DNA from: Pseudoalteromonas haloplanktis ATCC 14393
GTDB taxonomy: Bacteria; Pseudomonadota; Gammaproteobacteria; Enterobacterales; Alteromonadaceae
DNA: 64,000 nucleotides
Direction of reading: 5' to 3'
Assembly (NCBI RefSeq): GCF_000238355.1
Contig: NZ_AHCA01000001.1
Span: 1 to 64,000, forward strand
Below are positions 52,903 through 63,124 of this stretch, in pieces. The notes under the pieces are model-generated. The model was given only the letters and a program-made list of their open reading frames with translations, was not told the DNA's origin and made no database searches. Positions within the stretch are counted from its first letter, which is position 1. Each line of letters starts with the position of its first letter. The position numbers were made by a program, and so were the translations under genes.

Positions 52903-54852
52903 ATGCGATCTTTACTTGCTATAACTATCAGTGCATTAGCTTTAACAGGATGTGTAACTGAAAATAGTTATGATGGCAATGACAAACCCGTTGTTGAAAA
53001 TAAAATCAATAATACCGGTGCAGCACGCACCCGTATTGCCTTAGCACTAGAGTATTTAAATACAGGGAACAGCTCGCAAGCAAAGTATAACCTCGAACGA
53101 GCCGCCGCATTTTCTCCTGATCTTCCTGAAGTCCACTACTCTTTTGCCTATTATTATCAACAGGTCGGTGAGAACGCACTAGCAGACAAAGCCTATCTCA
53201 CAGCGATTAGAATTGATCCCAACGATCCAAACACACGCAATAACTACGGGGTATTTCTATGCGGTATTGGTGAGTACGACCGCGCCACAGAGCAACTATT
53301 AAAAGCCATTGAGATCCCAAGTTACATTCGTGTTGCCGAAAGTTATGAAAACTTAGCATTGTGCGCCATTGAGTTTGATGATTTTGATAATGCAGAAAAA
53401 TATTTTAAGTCAGCAATTAATCACAGCTCAATGCGTGCTTCATCACTGATCAGCTTAGCCGCTTTGTATTACGCAAAAAGTGACTTACATAAAGCAAAAG
53501 AAGTACTGCAGCGTTATGAAAATAGTGGTCAAGTCTCCTCTCGTTCATTACTGCTGAGCTATTTAGTTGAACAACGTATGGGGCACATTGAAAAAGCCGA
53601 GACAACTGCTGCCACTTTATTACAAACCTACCCGACGTCCAGTGAAGCGGGCCTTATTCGTGAGCAACAGACCAAACGAAGTGAGTTTGAAATACTGCGC
53701 TCACAATATCGCCAAGCCAAATTAGATGCATTACAAGCAAGTAGCCCAGCGGGTGAGGTGGTCTCAGCCCCCAAAATACGCATTATAAAAAAGAAAAAAG
53801 CGCCCGCAACTAGCGCGCCGGCGCAGCTAACCCAAACCATGACTACGACACCGGTTACAGAACCGACAAGCAGCGATGAACTAAGTAACGTTTCCACTGA
53901 GGAAACTATTACTGCAAGTGATGCAAGCGCAATGACAGAACAGCCCACGACGCCTGCAGTTAATACACAAGCGCTTGCCGATACGGGGGCTATTCTAGCG
54001 GCCTTAAATAGCGCACAACCACACACAACAGCGTTAACGCAAAGTGAAGCGCCGATAAAACAACAGCATGACAGCGCAAGCAGTCATGATCCCGCTGCTG
54101 TTATGTCTGCACTCACAATTCAATCAGCATCAACGCAACACACAGCAACGGCACGTTCAGACCTTGACGTTGAAAAAACGCTGGCCGTCCCTACAGTGCA
54201 TTTAGCTAAGGTGCCGGCAAGTTCAGCAAACAACACAACACCTACAGCAACTAAACAAGTAACAAATAAGTCGCAGCCTCAGGATGGGGTAACGATTGTC
54301 TCATTTAGCGCCCCAGCGCAACAACACACGAGCACTAAACAAGCGCAAAGCTCAGCGACTAAACCTGCGCAATTAAAAAATGAATTAGCCGATAATGAAA
54401 AAGTTGTTTTTTATCAAGCACAAAAGAACGAAGCTGTCTTTGCTGAACCAAGTTATAGCAGCCAACCTGCAGTTCGTTTTCAAGATCCGCAGTACAATAG
54501 CCAGGCACCGCTATTGAACCCGCAGATCCCGCAATTAACAACCCCTTACCATGTTTTACAAGATGGCGAAAACCTATTTAGCATTTCAGTGCGATACAAT
54601 GTTAAACTACAAAAGTTACTGCAATGGAACGCGCTGAAAGAATCTGATCGGTTGGTCAATGGGACAAAGGTTTACCTCAATGACCCTAATATATATTACG
54701 AGATTACCCCTGGCGACACTTTATATAGTATTGCCACCAAGCGTCGCTTGTTAATTGATCAGTTAATGCGATGGAATAAATTAAGCCCAGATGTTGCACT
54801 TAAACCTGGGCATAGACTGTTACTAGTGGACCCTGAATCATACGCTTTATGA
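52903..54852 (+). CDS. pilW: PilW/PilF-like pilotin lipoprotein fused to C-terminal LysM domains
   Basis: This 649-residue lipoprotein has lipobox LTGC near residue 17. Residues about 40-260 hold the TPR superhelix of PilW/PilF pilotins, with PNDPNTRNNYGVFLC as the typical repeat; PilW helps the PilQ secretin reach the outer membrane. Instead of stopping near 250 residues, it continues with a 270-residue Ala/Thr/Ser/Gln-rich, low-complexity linker and two LysM peptidoglycan-binding domains (from about 548 and 599; YHVLQDGENLFSISVRYNV and YEITPGDTLYSIATKRR). The stop overlaps the rodZ start by 4 bp. Confidence 0.9.
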   Translation: MRSLLAITISALALTGCVTENSYDGNDKPVVENKINNTGAARTRIALALEYLNTGNSSQAKYNLERAAAFSPDLPEVHYSFAYYYQQVGENALADKAYLTAIRIDPNDPNTRNNYGVFLCGIGEYDRATEQLLKAIEIPSYIRVAESYENLALCAIEFDDFDNAEKYFKSAINHSSMRASSLISLAALYYAKSDLHKAKEVLQRYENSGQVSSRSLLLSYLVEQRMGHIEKAETTAATLLQTYPTSSEAGLIREQQTKRSEFEILRSQYRQAKLDALQASSPAGEVVSAPKIRIIKKKKAPATSAPAQLTQTMTTTPVTEPTSSDELSNVSTEETITASDASAMTEQPTTPAVNTQALADTGAILAALNSAQPHTTALTQSEAPIKQQHDSASSHDPAAVMSALTIQSASTQHTATARSDLDVEKTLAVPTVHLAKVPASSANNTTPTATKQVTNKSQPQDGVTIVSFSAPAQQHTSTKQAQSSATKPAQLKNELADNEKVVFYQAQKNEAVFAEPSYSSQPAVRFQDPQYNSQAPLLNPQIPQLTTPYHVLQDGENLFSISVRYNVKLQKLLQWNALKESDRLVNGTKVYLNDPNIYYEITPGDTLYSIATKRRLLIDQLMRWNKLSPDVALKPGHRLLLVDPESYAL

Positions 54853-55742
54853 ATGATGAAAATACAGAATCAACAACGTTAAGCCTCGGCCAAACTTTAA
54901 AAAGTAGCCGAGAGCAAGCGAATGTCAGTCTTGAAGAACTGGCGAAGAATTTAAAATTATCGGTGTTGCAATTACAACGTCTAGAAAACGACGAACACCA
55001 TTTAATTGGCCCTGCAACTTTTGTTAAAGGGTATGCTAAAAGTTATTGTCGTGAGTTTAATTTGGATACGGCGACCATTCTCGCCTTATTTCCTGAGCCA
55101 CAGGAAACCTTAAAAAAAACCAAAATGCAAAGCTTCTCTAAGCGAACGGAAAAAGAAGCTCATGATAATCGCCTGATGCTAGTGAGTTACGCTATTTTAG
55201 CGATTGTTATTGGTTCGTCAGCATTATGGTGGTGGCAAAACTCAGCTCCTATAGACAAACAAGTTATCACGCCCGCTTTAAACAACGTACCTGAAAGCAG
55301 TGCTGATTTACCTCAGCAAAAGCCGGTCACTGCGCCCTTAGCGCAACTGGAGCAAGCAGGTCCTGATGAGGCTGAAGATGATTTTTCGACAGCAACAGAC
55401 GAACAGCTCGATGAGCAACAAGCAATTCACGCTGATACTACAGAGTCAGAAGTAATCGCGAGTGAGGCGACAAGCCAGCAGCCACACAGCGATGGACTCG
55501 GTACTATTGTTATGCATTTTAATGAAGAAAGCTGGGTTGAGATCCACGATGGTAAAGGCGATAAAGTCGCGTTTGGCGTCAAAAAAGCAGGCTATGAGAT
55601 GACCGTTTCAGGGCACCTTCCTTTTTCTGTTGTGTTAGGAAAGCATCAAGTTGTTGATATCACGCTTGATGGGGAGAAAATTGATATTTCAAATTTCCCA
55701 AAAAACCGTTTAGCAAAATTTAATTTACCGTTAGCAGAGTAG
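54849..55742 (+). CDS. rodZ: Cell-shape protein RodZ
   Basis: This 297-residue single-pass inner-membrane protein helps organise MreB filaments in rod growth. It has an N-terminal helix-turn-helix ([34 protein letters not shown]) that contacts MreB, one membrane helix ([22 protein letters not shown], about 107-128), an acidic linker, and a C-terminal DUF4115 beta-domain ([18 protein letters not shown]). It is coupled to the PilW-LysM gene upstream, with ispG 5 bp downstream. Confidence 0.94.
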   Translation: MNDENTESTTLSLGQTLKSSREQANVSLEELAKNLKLSVLQLQRLENDEHHLIGPATFVKGYAKSYCREFNLDTATILALFPEPQETLKKTKMQSFSKRTEKEAHDNRLMLVSYAILAIVIGSSALWWWQNSAPIDKQVITPALNNVPESSADLPQQKPVTAPLAQLEQAGPDEAEDDFSTATDEQLDEQQAIHADTTESEVIASEATSQQPHSDGLGTIVMHFNEESWVEIHDGKGDKVAFGVKKAGYEMTVSGHLPFSVVLGKHQVVDITLDGEKIDISNFPKNRLAKFNLPLAE

Positions 55743-55747
55743 TCGCT

Positions 55748-56866
55748 ATGTTTTCAGAATCTCCAATTAAACGCAGAAAATCAACTCGGATCAATGTAGG
55801 CAATGTCCCTATTGGTGATGGCGCCCCCATAGCGGTACAGTCAATGACCAATACTGATACGATGGACGTTGATGCGACCGTTGCACAAATTCAAGCAATC
55901 CAAGATGCTGGCGCCGATATAGTTCGCGTCTCAGTACCGACCATGGATGCTGCGGAAGCATTTAAAAGCATTAAAGAGCAAGTCACTATTCCATTGGTCA
56001 CCGATATCCACTTTGATTACCGGATTGCACTTAAAGTGGCGCAATATGGGGCCGATTGCTTACGTATTAACCCTGGTAATATAGGCAGTGAAGATCGTAT
56101 TCGAGCCGTCGTAGACTCGGCCCGTGAACACAATATTCCTATTCGTATTGGTGTAAATGGCGGCTCTCTTGAACGAGATCTACAGGAGAAATACGGCGAA
56201 CCAACGCCAGAAGCACTCCTTGAATCAGCCATGCGTCATGTTGAAATTTTACAGCGCCTCAATTTCGACCAATTTAAAATATCGGTAAAAGCCTCAGACG
56301 TATTCTTAGCCGTTGGCGCATACCGCCTACTGGCGAAAGAAATTGATCAACCTTTGCACTTAGGCATTACTGAAGCTGGCGGCATGCGCTCAGGTTCAGT
56401 AAAATCAGCGGTTGGCCTTGGCATGTTACTCGCTGAAGGCATCGGCGACACGTTACGTGTATCACTGGCGGCAGATCCTGTACAAGAGATCAAAGTCGGT
56501 TTCGATATATTAAAATCCCTGCGTATACGCTCTCGCGGGATTAACTTTATTGCCTGCCCCAGCTGTTCACGTCAAGAGTTTGATGTGGTTAGTACCATGA
56601 ATGCCCTTGAAGAACGTTTAGAAGATATCATCGAGCCAGTATCAGTCTCAGTTATTGGTTGTGTAGTTAATGGTCCAGGTGAAGCCTTAGTAAGCGATAT
56701 TGGTTTGGCCGGCGCAAATCGTCGCTCTGGGCTTTATATCAATGGCGAACGGCAAAAGGCACGTATCGATAATAATAATATTGTTGAACAGCTCGAAGGC
56801 TACGTACGTGATTTTATCGCCAAAAAAGAGCAGCAAACCCCAATCGATATTAAAATCGTTGAATAA
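55748..56866 (+). CDS. ispG: 4-hydroxy-3-methylbut-2-en-1-yl diphosphate synthase
   Basis: This 372-residue iron-sulfur enzyme carries out the penultimate step of the MEP isoprenoid pathway. The N-terminal barrel shows [30 protein letters not shown] and LVTDIHFDY, and the C-terminal 4Fe-4S cysteines lie in [11 protein letters not shown] and [12 protein letters not shown]. The gene has 5 bp spacing behind rodZ, the usual arrangement in gammaproteobacteria. It is followed by a short hairpin and hisS. Confidence 0.97.
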   Translation: MFSESPIKRRKSTRINVGNVPIGDGAPIAVQSMTNTDTMDVDATVAQIQAIQDAGADIVRVSVPTMDAAEAFKSIKEQVTIPLVTDIHFDYRIALKVAQYGADCLRINPGNIGSEDRIRAVVDSAREHNIPIRIGVNGGSLERDLQEKYGEPTPEALLESAMRHVEILQRLNFDQFKISVKASDVFLAVGAYRLLAKEIDQPLHLGITEAGGMRSGSVKSAVGLGMLLAEGIGDTLRVSLAADPVQEIKVGFDILKSLRIRSRGINFIACPSCSRQEFDVVSTMNALEERLEDIIEPVSVSVIGCVVNGPGEALVSDIGLAGANRRSGLYINGERQKARIDNNNIVEQLEGYVRDFIAKKEQQTPIDIKIVE

Positions 56867-56878
56867 AGTTAATATAGT

Positions 56879-56900
56879 CGGCAAACCGGGTGGTTTGCCG
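56879..56900 (+). other. Hairpin between ispG and hisS
   Basis: CGGCAAACC pairs perfectly with GGTTTGCCG around a four-base loop. There is no T-run, so this may be a weak terminator or RNA-processing hairpin. Confidence 0.5.
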
Positions 56901-56992
56901 CGCGCATGCCAGCTATAATGGCGGGTCAATTTTTAGCATTCTTGTTGTGTAGTCGTTTTTTATTACACAAAAACAGTTTTTAGGATTTAGCA

Positions 56993-58273
56993 GTGGCAAA
57001 ACAAATTCAGGCAATACGTGGTATGAACGATTGTCTGCCGGGCGATACTCAAGTTTGGCAGAAAGTAGAAAGCATCTTACGCGAGACTGTAGCATCTTTC
57101 GGTTATCAAGAAATTCGTTTTCCAATTGTAGAATCAACTGATCTTTTTAAACGATCAATTGGCGAAGTAACTGATATTGTTGAAAAAGAAATGTACACTT
57201 TTGCCGATAATAATGGTGATAGCTTAACCCTTCGTCCTGAGGGCACAGCGGTATGTGTACGTGCAGGTAACGAAAATGGTTTACTTTACAACCAAGAGCA
57301 ACGCCTTTGGTATATGGGCCCAATGTTTCGCCATGAACGTCCACAAAAAGGCCGTTATCGCCAGTTCCACCAATTTGGTCTTGAGACATTTGGTATTGCC
57401 AGTGCAGACATTGATGCTGAGGTTATTTTATTAACAGCCCAGCTATGGCAACAATTTGGTATTAGTGAGCATGTTCGTTTAGAACTTAATTCGTTAGGTT
57501 CAAATGAGGCTCGTGCTCAGTACCGCGACGCTTTAGTTGCTTATTTAGAACAACACGTTGATGTCCTTGATGAAGACTCAAAACGTCGTATGTATACTAA
57601 CCCACTGCGTGTATTAGATAGCAAAAATCCGGATGTACAAGCTATTTTAGGTGATGCACCTAAGCTATCTGAGCACTTAGATGCTGAATCAAAAGAACAT
57701 TTCGAAAATTTATGTGAACGTTTAGACGCCGCTGGCGTCATATACACGGTCAATGAAAAGTTAGTCCGTGGCCTCGATTACTATAACCGTACTGTTTTTG
57801 AGTGGGTAACAGATAGTCTTGGCGCACAAGGTACTGTCTGTGCCGGTGGTCGTTATGATGGCTTAGTTGAGCAACTAGGTGGTAAAGCAACGCCTGCGGT
57901 TGGCTTTGCTATGGGTCTGGAACGTTTAGTGTTAATGTTACAAGCGTTAGAGTGTGTAGGTGACATTCGTCGCAACGCTGATGTATATTTAGCAACGATG
58001 GGTGATAAAGCCAGCATTCAAGCCCCAATTATTGCAGCAAAATTACGCGCAGAAGTACCAGGCTTACGCATAATGGTTCATGCCGGTGGCGGTAACTTTA
58101 AGAAACAACTCAAGCGTGCAGATAAAAGTGATGCACTCGTTGCACTCATTATCGGCGAAGATGAATTAGAACAAGGCGTCGTGACAGTTAAGTATTTGCG
58201 CGAGCGTAAAGAACAAGTCACCTTAGAATTAGAACAAATTAAAACGCTTTTAGCTGAGCTTGTGAACAGCTAA
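56993..58273 (+). CDS. hisS: Histidyl-tRNA synthetase
   Basis: This 426-residue class II synthetase has [13 protein letters not shown], the motif 2 region [14 protein letters not shown] near residue 115, the histidine A loop [13 protein letters not shown] near 259, [14 protein letters not shown], motif 3 [11 protein letters not shown], and the C-terminal anticodon-binding domain. The start is GTG at 56993 with AGGA about 9 bases upstream. It lies in the conserved ispG-hisS-yfgM-bamB-der row. Confidence 0.97.
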   Translation: MAKQIQAIRGMNDCLPGDTQVWQKVESILRETVASFGYQEIRFPIVESTDLFKRSIGEVTDIVEKEMYTFADNNGDSLTLRPEGTAVCVRAGNENGLLYNQEQRLWYMGPMFRHERPQKGRYRQFHQFGLETFGIASADIDAEVILLTAQLWQQFGISEHVRLELNSLGSNEARAQYRDALVAYLEQHVDVLDEDSKRRMYTNPLRVLDSKNPDVQAILGDAPKLSEHLDAESKEHFENLCERLDAAGVIYTVNEKLVRGLDYYNRTVFEWVTDSLGAQGTVCAGGRYDGLVEQLGGKATPAVGFAMGLERLVLMLQALECVGDIRRNADVYLATMGDKASIQAPIIAAKLRAEVPGLRIMVHAGGGNFKKQLKRADKSDALVALIIGEDELEQGVVTVKYLRERKEQVTLELEQIKTLLAELVNS

Positions 58274-58289
58274 AAAAGACGAGGTAAGA

Positions 58290-58910
58290 ATGGATATTTA
58301 TTCAACAGAAGAACAACAAGCAGAAGCGATCAAACGTTTTTTTCGTGAAAATGGTGTATCGCTGGCACTCGGTGTAGTCATTGGTTTAGGGGGCCTGTAT
58401 GGCTGGAAAGCGTATAACCAACACCAAATTACTACAGCAGAAAACGCATCTGATGCGTATACCCAGCTTGTTGAAGGTGGTGCAGTATTAGGTGCCGCTG
58501 ATACCTTTATCACTGAGCACAAAGACACAAATTACAGCGTACTTGCAGCCTTTGTTGCAGCAAAAGAAGCCGTAGAAAAGAACCAGCTTGAAGTTGCTAA
58601 TGAGAAGCTAACTTGGGTTATGGCAAATGTTAGCAATGCAGATTTAAAAGCGACTGCAACAACTCGTTTAGCGCGAGTACAAATAGCACAGAAGCAATAC
58701 GATCAAGCACTAACTACGCTAAATGGTGAGTTTGCTGAATCATTCGCAGCAACTGTTGCTGAACTTAAAGGTGATATCTATACCGTTCAAGGTGATGTAA
58801 GCCAAGCACGTACAGCGTATCAAGCAGCCGCAGATGCGGGTGGCCTTGAAAATAACCCATTATTGCAAATCAAACTTGATGACTTGGCAGTAACTAGCCC
58901 AGCGGCGTAA
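58290..58910 (+). CDS. yfgM: YfgM, inner-membrane ancillary SecYEG translocon subunit
   Basis: This 206-residue protein with a single N-terminal membrane helix (VSLALGVVIGLGGLYGWKAY) has a periplasmic TPR-like region. The N-terminal DIYSTEEQQAEAIKRFFREN and the position between hisS and bamB match YfgM, which associates with SecYEG and PpiD and passes periplasmic proteins to chaperones. GAGG precedes the ATG. bamB follows after 9 bp. Confidence 0.9.
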   Translation: MDIYSTEEQQAEAIKRFFRENGVSLALGVVIGLGGLYGWKAYNQHQITTAENASDAYTQLVEGGAVLGAADTFITEHKDTNYSVLAAFVAAKEAVEKNQLEVANEKLTWVMANVSNADLKATATTRLARVQIAQKQYDQALTTLNGEFAESFAATVAELKGDIYTVQGDVSQARTAYQAAADAGGLENNPLLQIKLDDLAVTSPAA

Positions 58911-58919
58911 GGGGTTACC

Positions 58920-60095
58920 ATGAAAAAATTAACAGCGGCAAGTATAGCGTTATGTATGGCAACCTTAGTCGGTTGCTCATCTAGCGATGAAGAAGAACTC
59001 GTCTTGCCTGAAATCGTTAATCAGTTTGAAACCGATATTGTTTGGCAAGAAAGTATTGGTGATGGTGTTGAACATTATTTTTCTCGCTTAACCCCTGCGG
59101 TCTATAAAGATCGTGTTTTTGTCGCAAGCCGTGATGGTGAAGTTGAAGCACTATCACTTGCAAATGGCGACACTATTTGGGAAACCGATATTCGCGAAAA
59201 TTCAAGCTTCTGGCCTTGGGAAAGCGATATTAGCGCCAAATTATCAGGCGGCATTTTACAAGCTTATGGTAAAATATTTATTGGCTCAGAGCATGGTTAC
59301 TTACTCGCCCTTGACCGTGAAACTGGTGACATTGTTTGGCGGAAAAAAGTACCTGGCGAAGTGTTAGCAAAACCTGCAGCAGGCGATGGCCTTATATATG
59401 TTAATTTAGGCTCAGGTAAATTACTTGCCTTGCACCCAGATACTGGTGAAGAGCGCTGGAGCCATGAGCAGGAAGTGCCAGCATTAACACTACGTGGTCA
59501 AAGCTCGCCTATCGTCGCGAACGGCGGGGTATTAATTGGTCTTGAAACCGGTAAATTAAGCGTACTGATCTCTGACAGCGGTTATTCTGCTTGGAGTGCT
59601 GAAATCGCTACACCTAAGGGTTCATCTGAATTTGAGCGTTTGGTGGATGTTGATACCCAGCCTTTGATCAGTGGTCCTTATGCCTACGCTATCGCCTACA
59701 ATGGTAACTTAGCGGCAGTTGATATTCGTTCTGGTAACGTTGTATGGAAACGTGAATACAGCAGTTATCGTGAAATTGCCATGGACGCACAAACTATCTA
59801 TGTAGTAGATAGTGAAGGTGTTGTTTATGGATTAGATAAAACCTCTGGCATTGAACGCTGGAGCCAACCGGCCCTTCGTGGTTGGTACTTAACAGGGCCT
59901 GCGGTAGCAGGAAATTATTTAGCTATGGGCGACCAAGAAGGCAACCTACACTGGCTAAATAAAGAATCAGGCGAACTTGTGTCGCGCGAAGACTTTGACA
60001 GTTCAGGCTTTTTTATTGAGCCGGTTGTTGCAGACGACAAACTGATTTTATACACCCGAGATGGTGAAGTTAGTGCGGTAAAAATACCAGACTAA
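58920..60095 (+). CDS. bamB: Outer-membrane protein assembly lipoprotein BamB
   Basis: This 391-residue lipoprotein (lipobox LVGC near residue 19) of the BAM complex has an eight-bladed PQQ-type propeller with repeated G-x-x-x-ALD-x-xTG-x-x-x-W units such as YLLALDRETGDIVWRKK and LLALHPDTGEERWSHE. BamB helps BamA fold beta-barrels, of which this region encodes several. A terminator follows before der. Confidence 0.95.
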   Translation: MKKLTAASIALCMATLVGCSSSDEEELVLPEIVNQFETDIVWQESIGDGVEHYFSRLTPAVYKDRVFVASRDGEVEALSLANGDTIWETDIRENSSFWPWESDISAKLSGGILQAYGKIFIGSEHGYLLALDRETGDIVWRKKVPGEVLAKPAAGDGLIYVNLGSGKLLALHPDTGEERWSHEQEVPALTLRGQSSPIVANGGVLIGLETGKLSVLISDSGYSAWSAEIATPKGSSEFERLVDVDTQPLISGPYAYAIAYNGNLAAVDIRSGNVVWKREYSSYREIAMDAQTIYVVDSEGVVYGLDKTSGIERWSQPALRGWYLTGPAVAGNYLAMGDQEGNLHWLNKESGELVSREDFDSSGFFIEPVVADDKLILYTRDGEVSAVKIPD

Positions 60096-60140
60096 TTTGC
60101 TAAAATAGCTATAAGTTATTAATAGTTAATTTATTTTTGT

Positions 60141-60175
60141 AAGGCTTCGCAACGCGAAGCCTTTTGTTGTTTTTT
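60141..60175 (+). terminator. Terminator after bamB
   Basis: AAGGCTTCGC pairs with GCGAAGCCTT around a three-base loop, followed by TTTGTTGTTTTTTT. Confidence 0.88.
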
Positions 60176-60188
60176 TAAGAGGTAGTTT

Positions 60189-61652
60189 ATGCTTCCCGTG
60201 ATCGCTCTAGTTGGGCGACCCAATGTGGGCAAATCCACATTATTTAACCGTTTGACACGTACGCGTGATGCGCTCGTTGCCGACTTCCCTGGCTTAACCC
60301 GTGATCGAAAATACGGCCAAGCTAATTACGATGGCTATGAGTTTATCGTAGTAGACACGGGCGGTATTGATGGTTCTGAAGAAGGCATCGAAATGGAAAT
60401 GGCTGATCAATCGCTACTGGCGATTGAAGAAGCTGATATTGTTTTATTTTTAGTCGATGCCCGTGTCGGCATGACTGTCGCTGATCAAGCAATTGCTAAT
60501 CACTTACGTAAGCAAGAGAAGAAAAGCTTTGTTGTAGCCAACAAAACTGACGGTATTGATGCCGATTCAAATTGCGCTGAGTTTTATCAACTATCATTAG
60601 GCGAAGTACACCATATTGCAGCCGCACATGGTCGTGGTATAACGTTACTGCTAGAGCATACTCTGCAACCTGTCATCGCTGAGCTAAGCGCGCTTAACGA
60701 CGATGGTGAAGATGATGATGACGAACTGGTTGACCTATACGCTGAAGATGGCGAAGAAGTTGAGCAACAAGCCTTTGCTGACAAACCAGTTAAATTAGCC
60801 ATTATTGGTCGCCCTAATGTCGGTAAGTCAACACTAACTAACCGTATCCTCGGTGAAGAACGTGTTATTGTTTACGATATGCCAGGAACTACTCGCGATT
60901 CGATTTACATCCCAATGACCCGTAACGAGAAAGAATACGTATTGATTGACACAGCCGGTGTTCGTAAACGTAAGAAAGTCAGTGACGTGGTTGAAAAATT
61001 CTCAGTGATCAAAACTCTACAAGCAATCGAAGATTGTAACGTAGTGCTACTCGTTGTTGACGCTCGTGATGGAATTTCAGATCAAGATTTAAGCTTACTG
61101 GGTTTTGCACTTAACTCAGGTCGTTCATTAGTGATTGCCGTAAACAAATGGGATGGCCTTGATGACTACGTGAAAGATCGTATTAAATCAGAGCTTGATC
61201 GCCGCTTAGGCTTTATCGACTTTGCACGTCTGCACTTTATCTCTGCACTGCATGGTACAGGTGTTGGTCATTTATTTGAATCAATTGACGAAGCATACGA
61301 GTCTGCAACTAAGCGTATTAGCACAGCTATGCTACGCCGTATTATGGACATGGCACAAGCCGATCACCAGCCACCGCTTGTACGTGGCCGTCGTGTTAAG
61401 CTTAAATACGCGCACGCGGGTGGTTATAACCCACCACGTATCGTAATTCACGGTAACCAAGTTCACGACTTACCAGACAGCTATAAACGCTACTTGATGA
61501 ACTACTACCGTAAAGCATTAAAAATCATGGGCACACCAATCAAAATTGAATTTAGAGAAGGTGATAACCCATTTGCAGGGCGTACTAACAAAGTAACGCT
61601 TTCGCAAAAACGTAAGATCCGCGCGTTTAGCAAAGAAAACCGCAATAAATGA
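60189..61652 (+). CDS. der: Ribosome-associated GTPase Der (EngA)
   Basis: This 487-residue double-GTPase is essential for 50S assembly. The first G domain has [13 protein letters not shown] and [10 protein letters not shown], the second (near residue 210) [23 protein letters not shown] and NKWDGLD. The KH-like C-terminal domain ends [20 protein letters not shown]. An acidic linker ([17 protein letters not shown]) separates the G domains. AGAGG precedes the ATG. Confidence 0.97.
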   Translation: MLPVIALVGRPNVGKSTLFNRLTRTRDALVADFPGLTRDRKYGQANYDGYEFIVVDTGGIDGSEEGIEMEMADQSLLAIEEADIVLFLVDARVGMTVADQAIANHLRKQEKKSFVVANKTDGIDADSNCAEFYQLSLGEVHHIAAAHGRGITLLLEHTLQPVIAELSALNDDGEDDDDELVDLYAEDGEEVEQQAFADKPVKLAIIGRPNVGKSTLTNRILGEERVIVYDMPGTTRDSIYIPMTRNEKEYVLIDTAGVRKRKKVSDVVEKFSVIKTLQAIEDCNVVLLVVDARDGISDQDLSLLGFALNSGRSLVIAVNKWDGLDDYVKDRIKSELDRRLGFIDFARLHFISALHGTGVGHLFESIDEAYESATKRISTAMLRRIMDMAQADHQPPLVRGRRVKLKYAHAGGYNPPRIVIHGNQVHDLPDSYKRYLMNYYRKALKIMGTPIKIEFREGDNPFAGRTNKVTLSQKRKIRAFSKENRNK

Positions 61653-61655
61653 TAT

Positions 61656-61697
61656 AGCTGTAAGCTGTAAGCTGTAAGCTGTAAGCTGTAAGCTGTA
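61656..61697 (+). repeat. Six tandem copies of the heptamer AGCTGTA
   Basis: The unit AGCTGTA is repeated six times without change, starting 3 bp after the der stop codon. Perfect 7-bp repeats can gain or lose units by slipped replication. It is outside any reading frame. Confidence 0.85.
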
Positions 61698-61714
61698 AGC
61701 TGTAAAAAATTAAG

Positions 61715-61746
61715 CCTTGTAGAGTTGTCCTTTACAAGGTTTTTTT
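61715..61746 (+). terminator. Terminator after der
   Basis: CCTTGTA (61715-61721) pairs with TACAAGG (61733-61739), followed by seven T bases. Confidence 0.8.
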
Positions 61747-61839
61747 ATGTCTAAATTAAGTAGTTTACTTATGGATTAGGTCGCGAAGGCGTTCAAAATG
61801 TGCTTTATTTATAGAATGAAGAACGGCAGAGAGTAATTA

Positions 61840-62220
61840 ATGGAGTTAGTGAATCAGGTTATTTATGTTGATAACGTTGAAGAAACTTTAGATTTTTATT
61901 ATCAAGCGTTTGGTTTGAGCACATCCTCAGTCAGTGATAACGGTGAGTATGGTGAACTTGATACCGGAAGCGTCAAAATAGCCTTTGCTAATCACCCCTA
62001 CGCGCAAGCGCATTTTAAACAAGGGTACATTCGCGCACATCCAAAACAGCCAGCGCTTGGCTTTGAGTTGCGTTTTAGCTGTACTAATCTTTGTGAGAGT
62101 TACGATAAAGCCGTATTAGCGGGTGCCGAGCCACTTTGTCCGCCAAGCTTTAGGGAAACTCAACATTATGCCTATGTGCGGGCAATCGAAGGAACCTTGA
62201 TTTGTTTAGTACAAAGTTGA
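61840..62220 (+). CDS. Glyoxalase/VOC-family protein
   Basis: This 126-residue protein has the beta-alpha-beta-beta-beta fold of the VOC family: VNQVIYVDNVEETLDFYYQAFG opens the first half and LGFELRFSCTNLCESYDKAVLAGAE the second. No specific metal-binding pattern can be assigned, and its substrate is unknown. It stands alone behind der. Confidence 0.82.
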   Translation: MELVNQVIYVDNVEETLDFYYQAFGLSTSSVSDNGEYGELDTGSVKIAFANHPYAQAHFKQGYIRAHPKQPALGFELRFSCTNLCESYDKAVLAGAEPLCPPSFRETQHYAYVRAIEGTLICLVQS

Positions 62221-62335
62221 GTGTTCTTGTCTTCATCAAAATAGCATTAAAGTTTAATCTAGTAGAAATATTAGAAACACTGTTTTGTCATCAAGTTTCC
62301 TTATCTTAGCGGTAATTTAAATAAGGAGATAAAAA

Positions 62336-62572
62336 ATGAATACATTACTACTGTCAATATTGCTATTGAGCCCAAATGAAGTGCAATTAACAACACAAGT
62401 AAAGTTGCAAACAACGGAAGCAATTAAAGTCATACAAGCTGAGAGTGCGACGCAGTTGAAGAAACAAATAGCCGATAGCTTAGAAAACATGGAGCTGACG
62501 CTACCTATTATTGTTGATCAACAAACCTTAGCAAAAGTACACACTGTACAAAAGCAACTTAGCCAAGACTGA
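62336..62572 (+). CDS. Small protein with N-terminal hydrophobic segment, function unknown
   Basis: This 78-residue protein is preceded by an excellent ribosome-binding site (AAGGAG, 8 bases before the ATG), which supports that it is real. Residues 2-12 (NTLLLSILLLS) form a short hydrophobic stretch that could be a weak signal sequence. The rest is Gln- and Thr-rich with a predicted helical middle. I recognise no family. Its end is 6 bp from the end of the convergent zinc-ribbon gene. Confidence 0.7.
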   Translation: MNTLLLSILLLSPNEVQLTTQVKLQTTEAIKVIQAESATQLKKQIADSLENMELTLPIIVDQQTLAKVHTVQKQLSQD

Positions 62573-62578
62573 GTTGCT

Positions 62579-63088
62579 TTATTTATCAAACAGCGACGCC
62601 AACGCTAATTCAACTAAACTCTCAGTACTGTTATTATGATTTTTTTTAAGGCCCTGACGGCTAAATCTATTAGTTGGTATATCAAACTGAACAAAACCAT
62701 GATCATTCATTTGTTGGTTTAGCAGTAACTGCTTTTCTCTCGCTGATAAGTGGTTTTCGTGGATTTTATTAAGCTCTTTTGGATCTAGCCAAATCCCCGC
62801 ACAATTAGGACATTCATCTATTTCGACCACATGGAGCGGAGTGAAAAAGCGTCGCATCATTACAATACTAGGGCACTTAGGGCAATTAATGCGTGATGAC
62901 AGATCAGCATCACTATCTGGCAAAGCAGCTAAATGCTCAGCAAGCACCAGCGCTCTTTTTAACGTTGGATCACTAAAATTAGTGATTTGACGATTATCAA
63001 AAAATACCCCGCCGTTGGAGGATGAGTAAACCTCAATTCCCCCGACGATTAGTTTAGTGAGCTCTATGTGTGTCCTTGGGCAGTGCAT
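62579..63088 (-). CDS. Zinc-ribbon (TFIIB-type) protein
   Basis: This 169-residue protein has a C-terminal canonical zf-TFIIB unit CPKCPSIVMMRRFF ... DECPNCAGIWLDPKEL, and an N-terminal, degenerate copy (HCPRTHIELTKL, then GGVFFD) that lacks the second cysteine pair. The open frame extends to 63112, but AAGGAA 6-7 bases before the ATG at 63088 favours that start. Cytoplasmic; function unknown. It is probably co-transcribed with the DUF4202 gene. Confidence 0.75.
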   Translation of the reverse strand: MHCPRTHIELTKLIVGGIEVYSSSNGGVFFDNRQITNFSDPTLKRALVLAEHLAALPDSDADLSSRINCPKCPSIVMMRRFFTPLHVVEIDECPNCAGIWLDPKELNKIHENHLSAREKQLLLNQQMNDHGFVQFDIPTNRFSRQGLKKNHNNSTESLVELALASLFDK

Positions 63089-63124
63089 AGCCAGTTCCTT
63101 GCTATTGTTCATTTCTGTGCGATT

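Noticed and set aside
53628..54026. 132-residue minus-strand frame inside the PilW-LysM gene
   Set aside because: It is an antisense shadow of the low-complexity linker with no start signals.
61656..61697. Iterons of a replication origin
   Set aside because: The heptamers lie head to tail without spacing, next to no replication gene, and fit a simple microsatellite.
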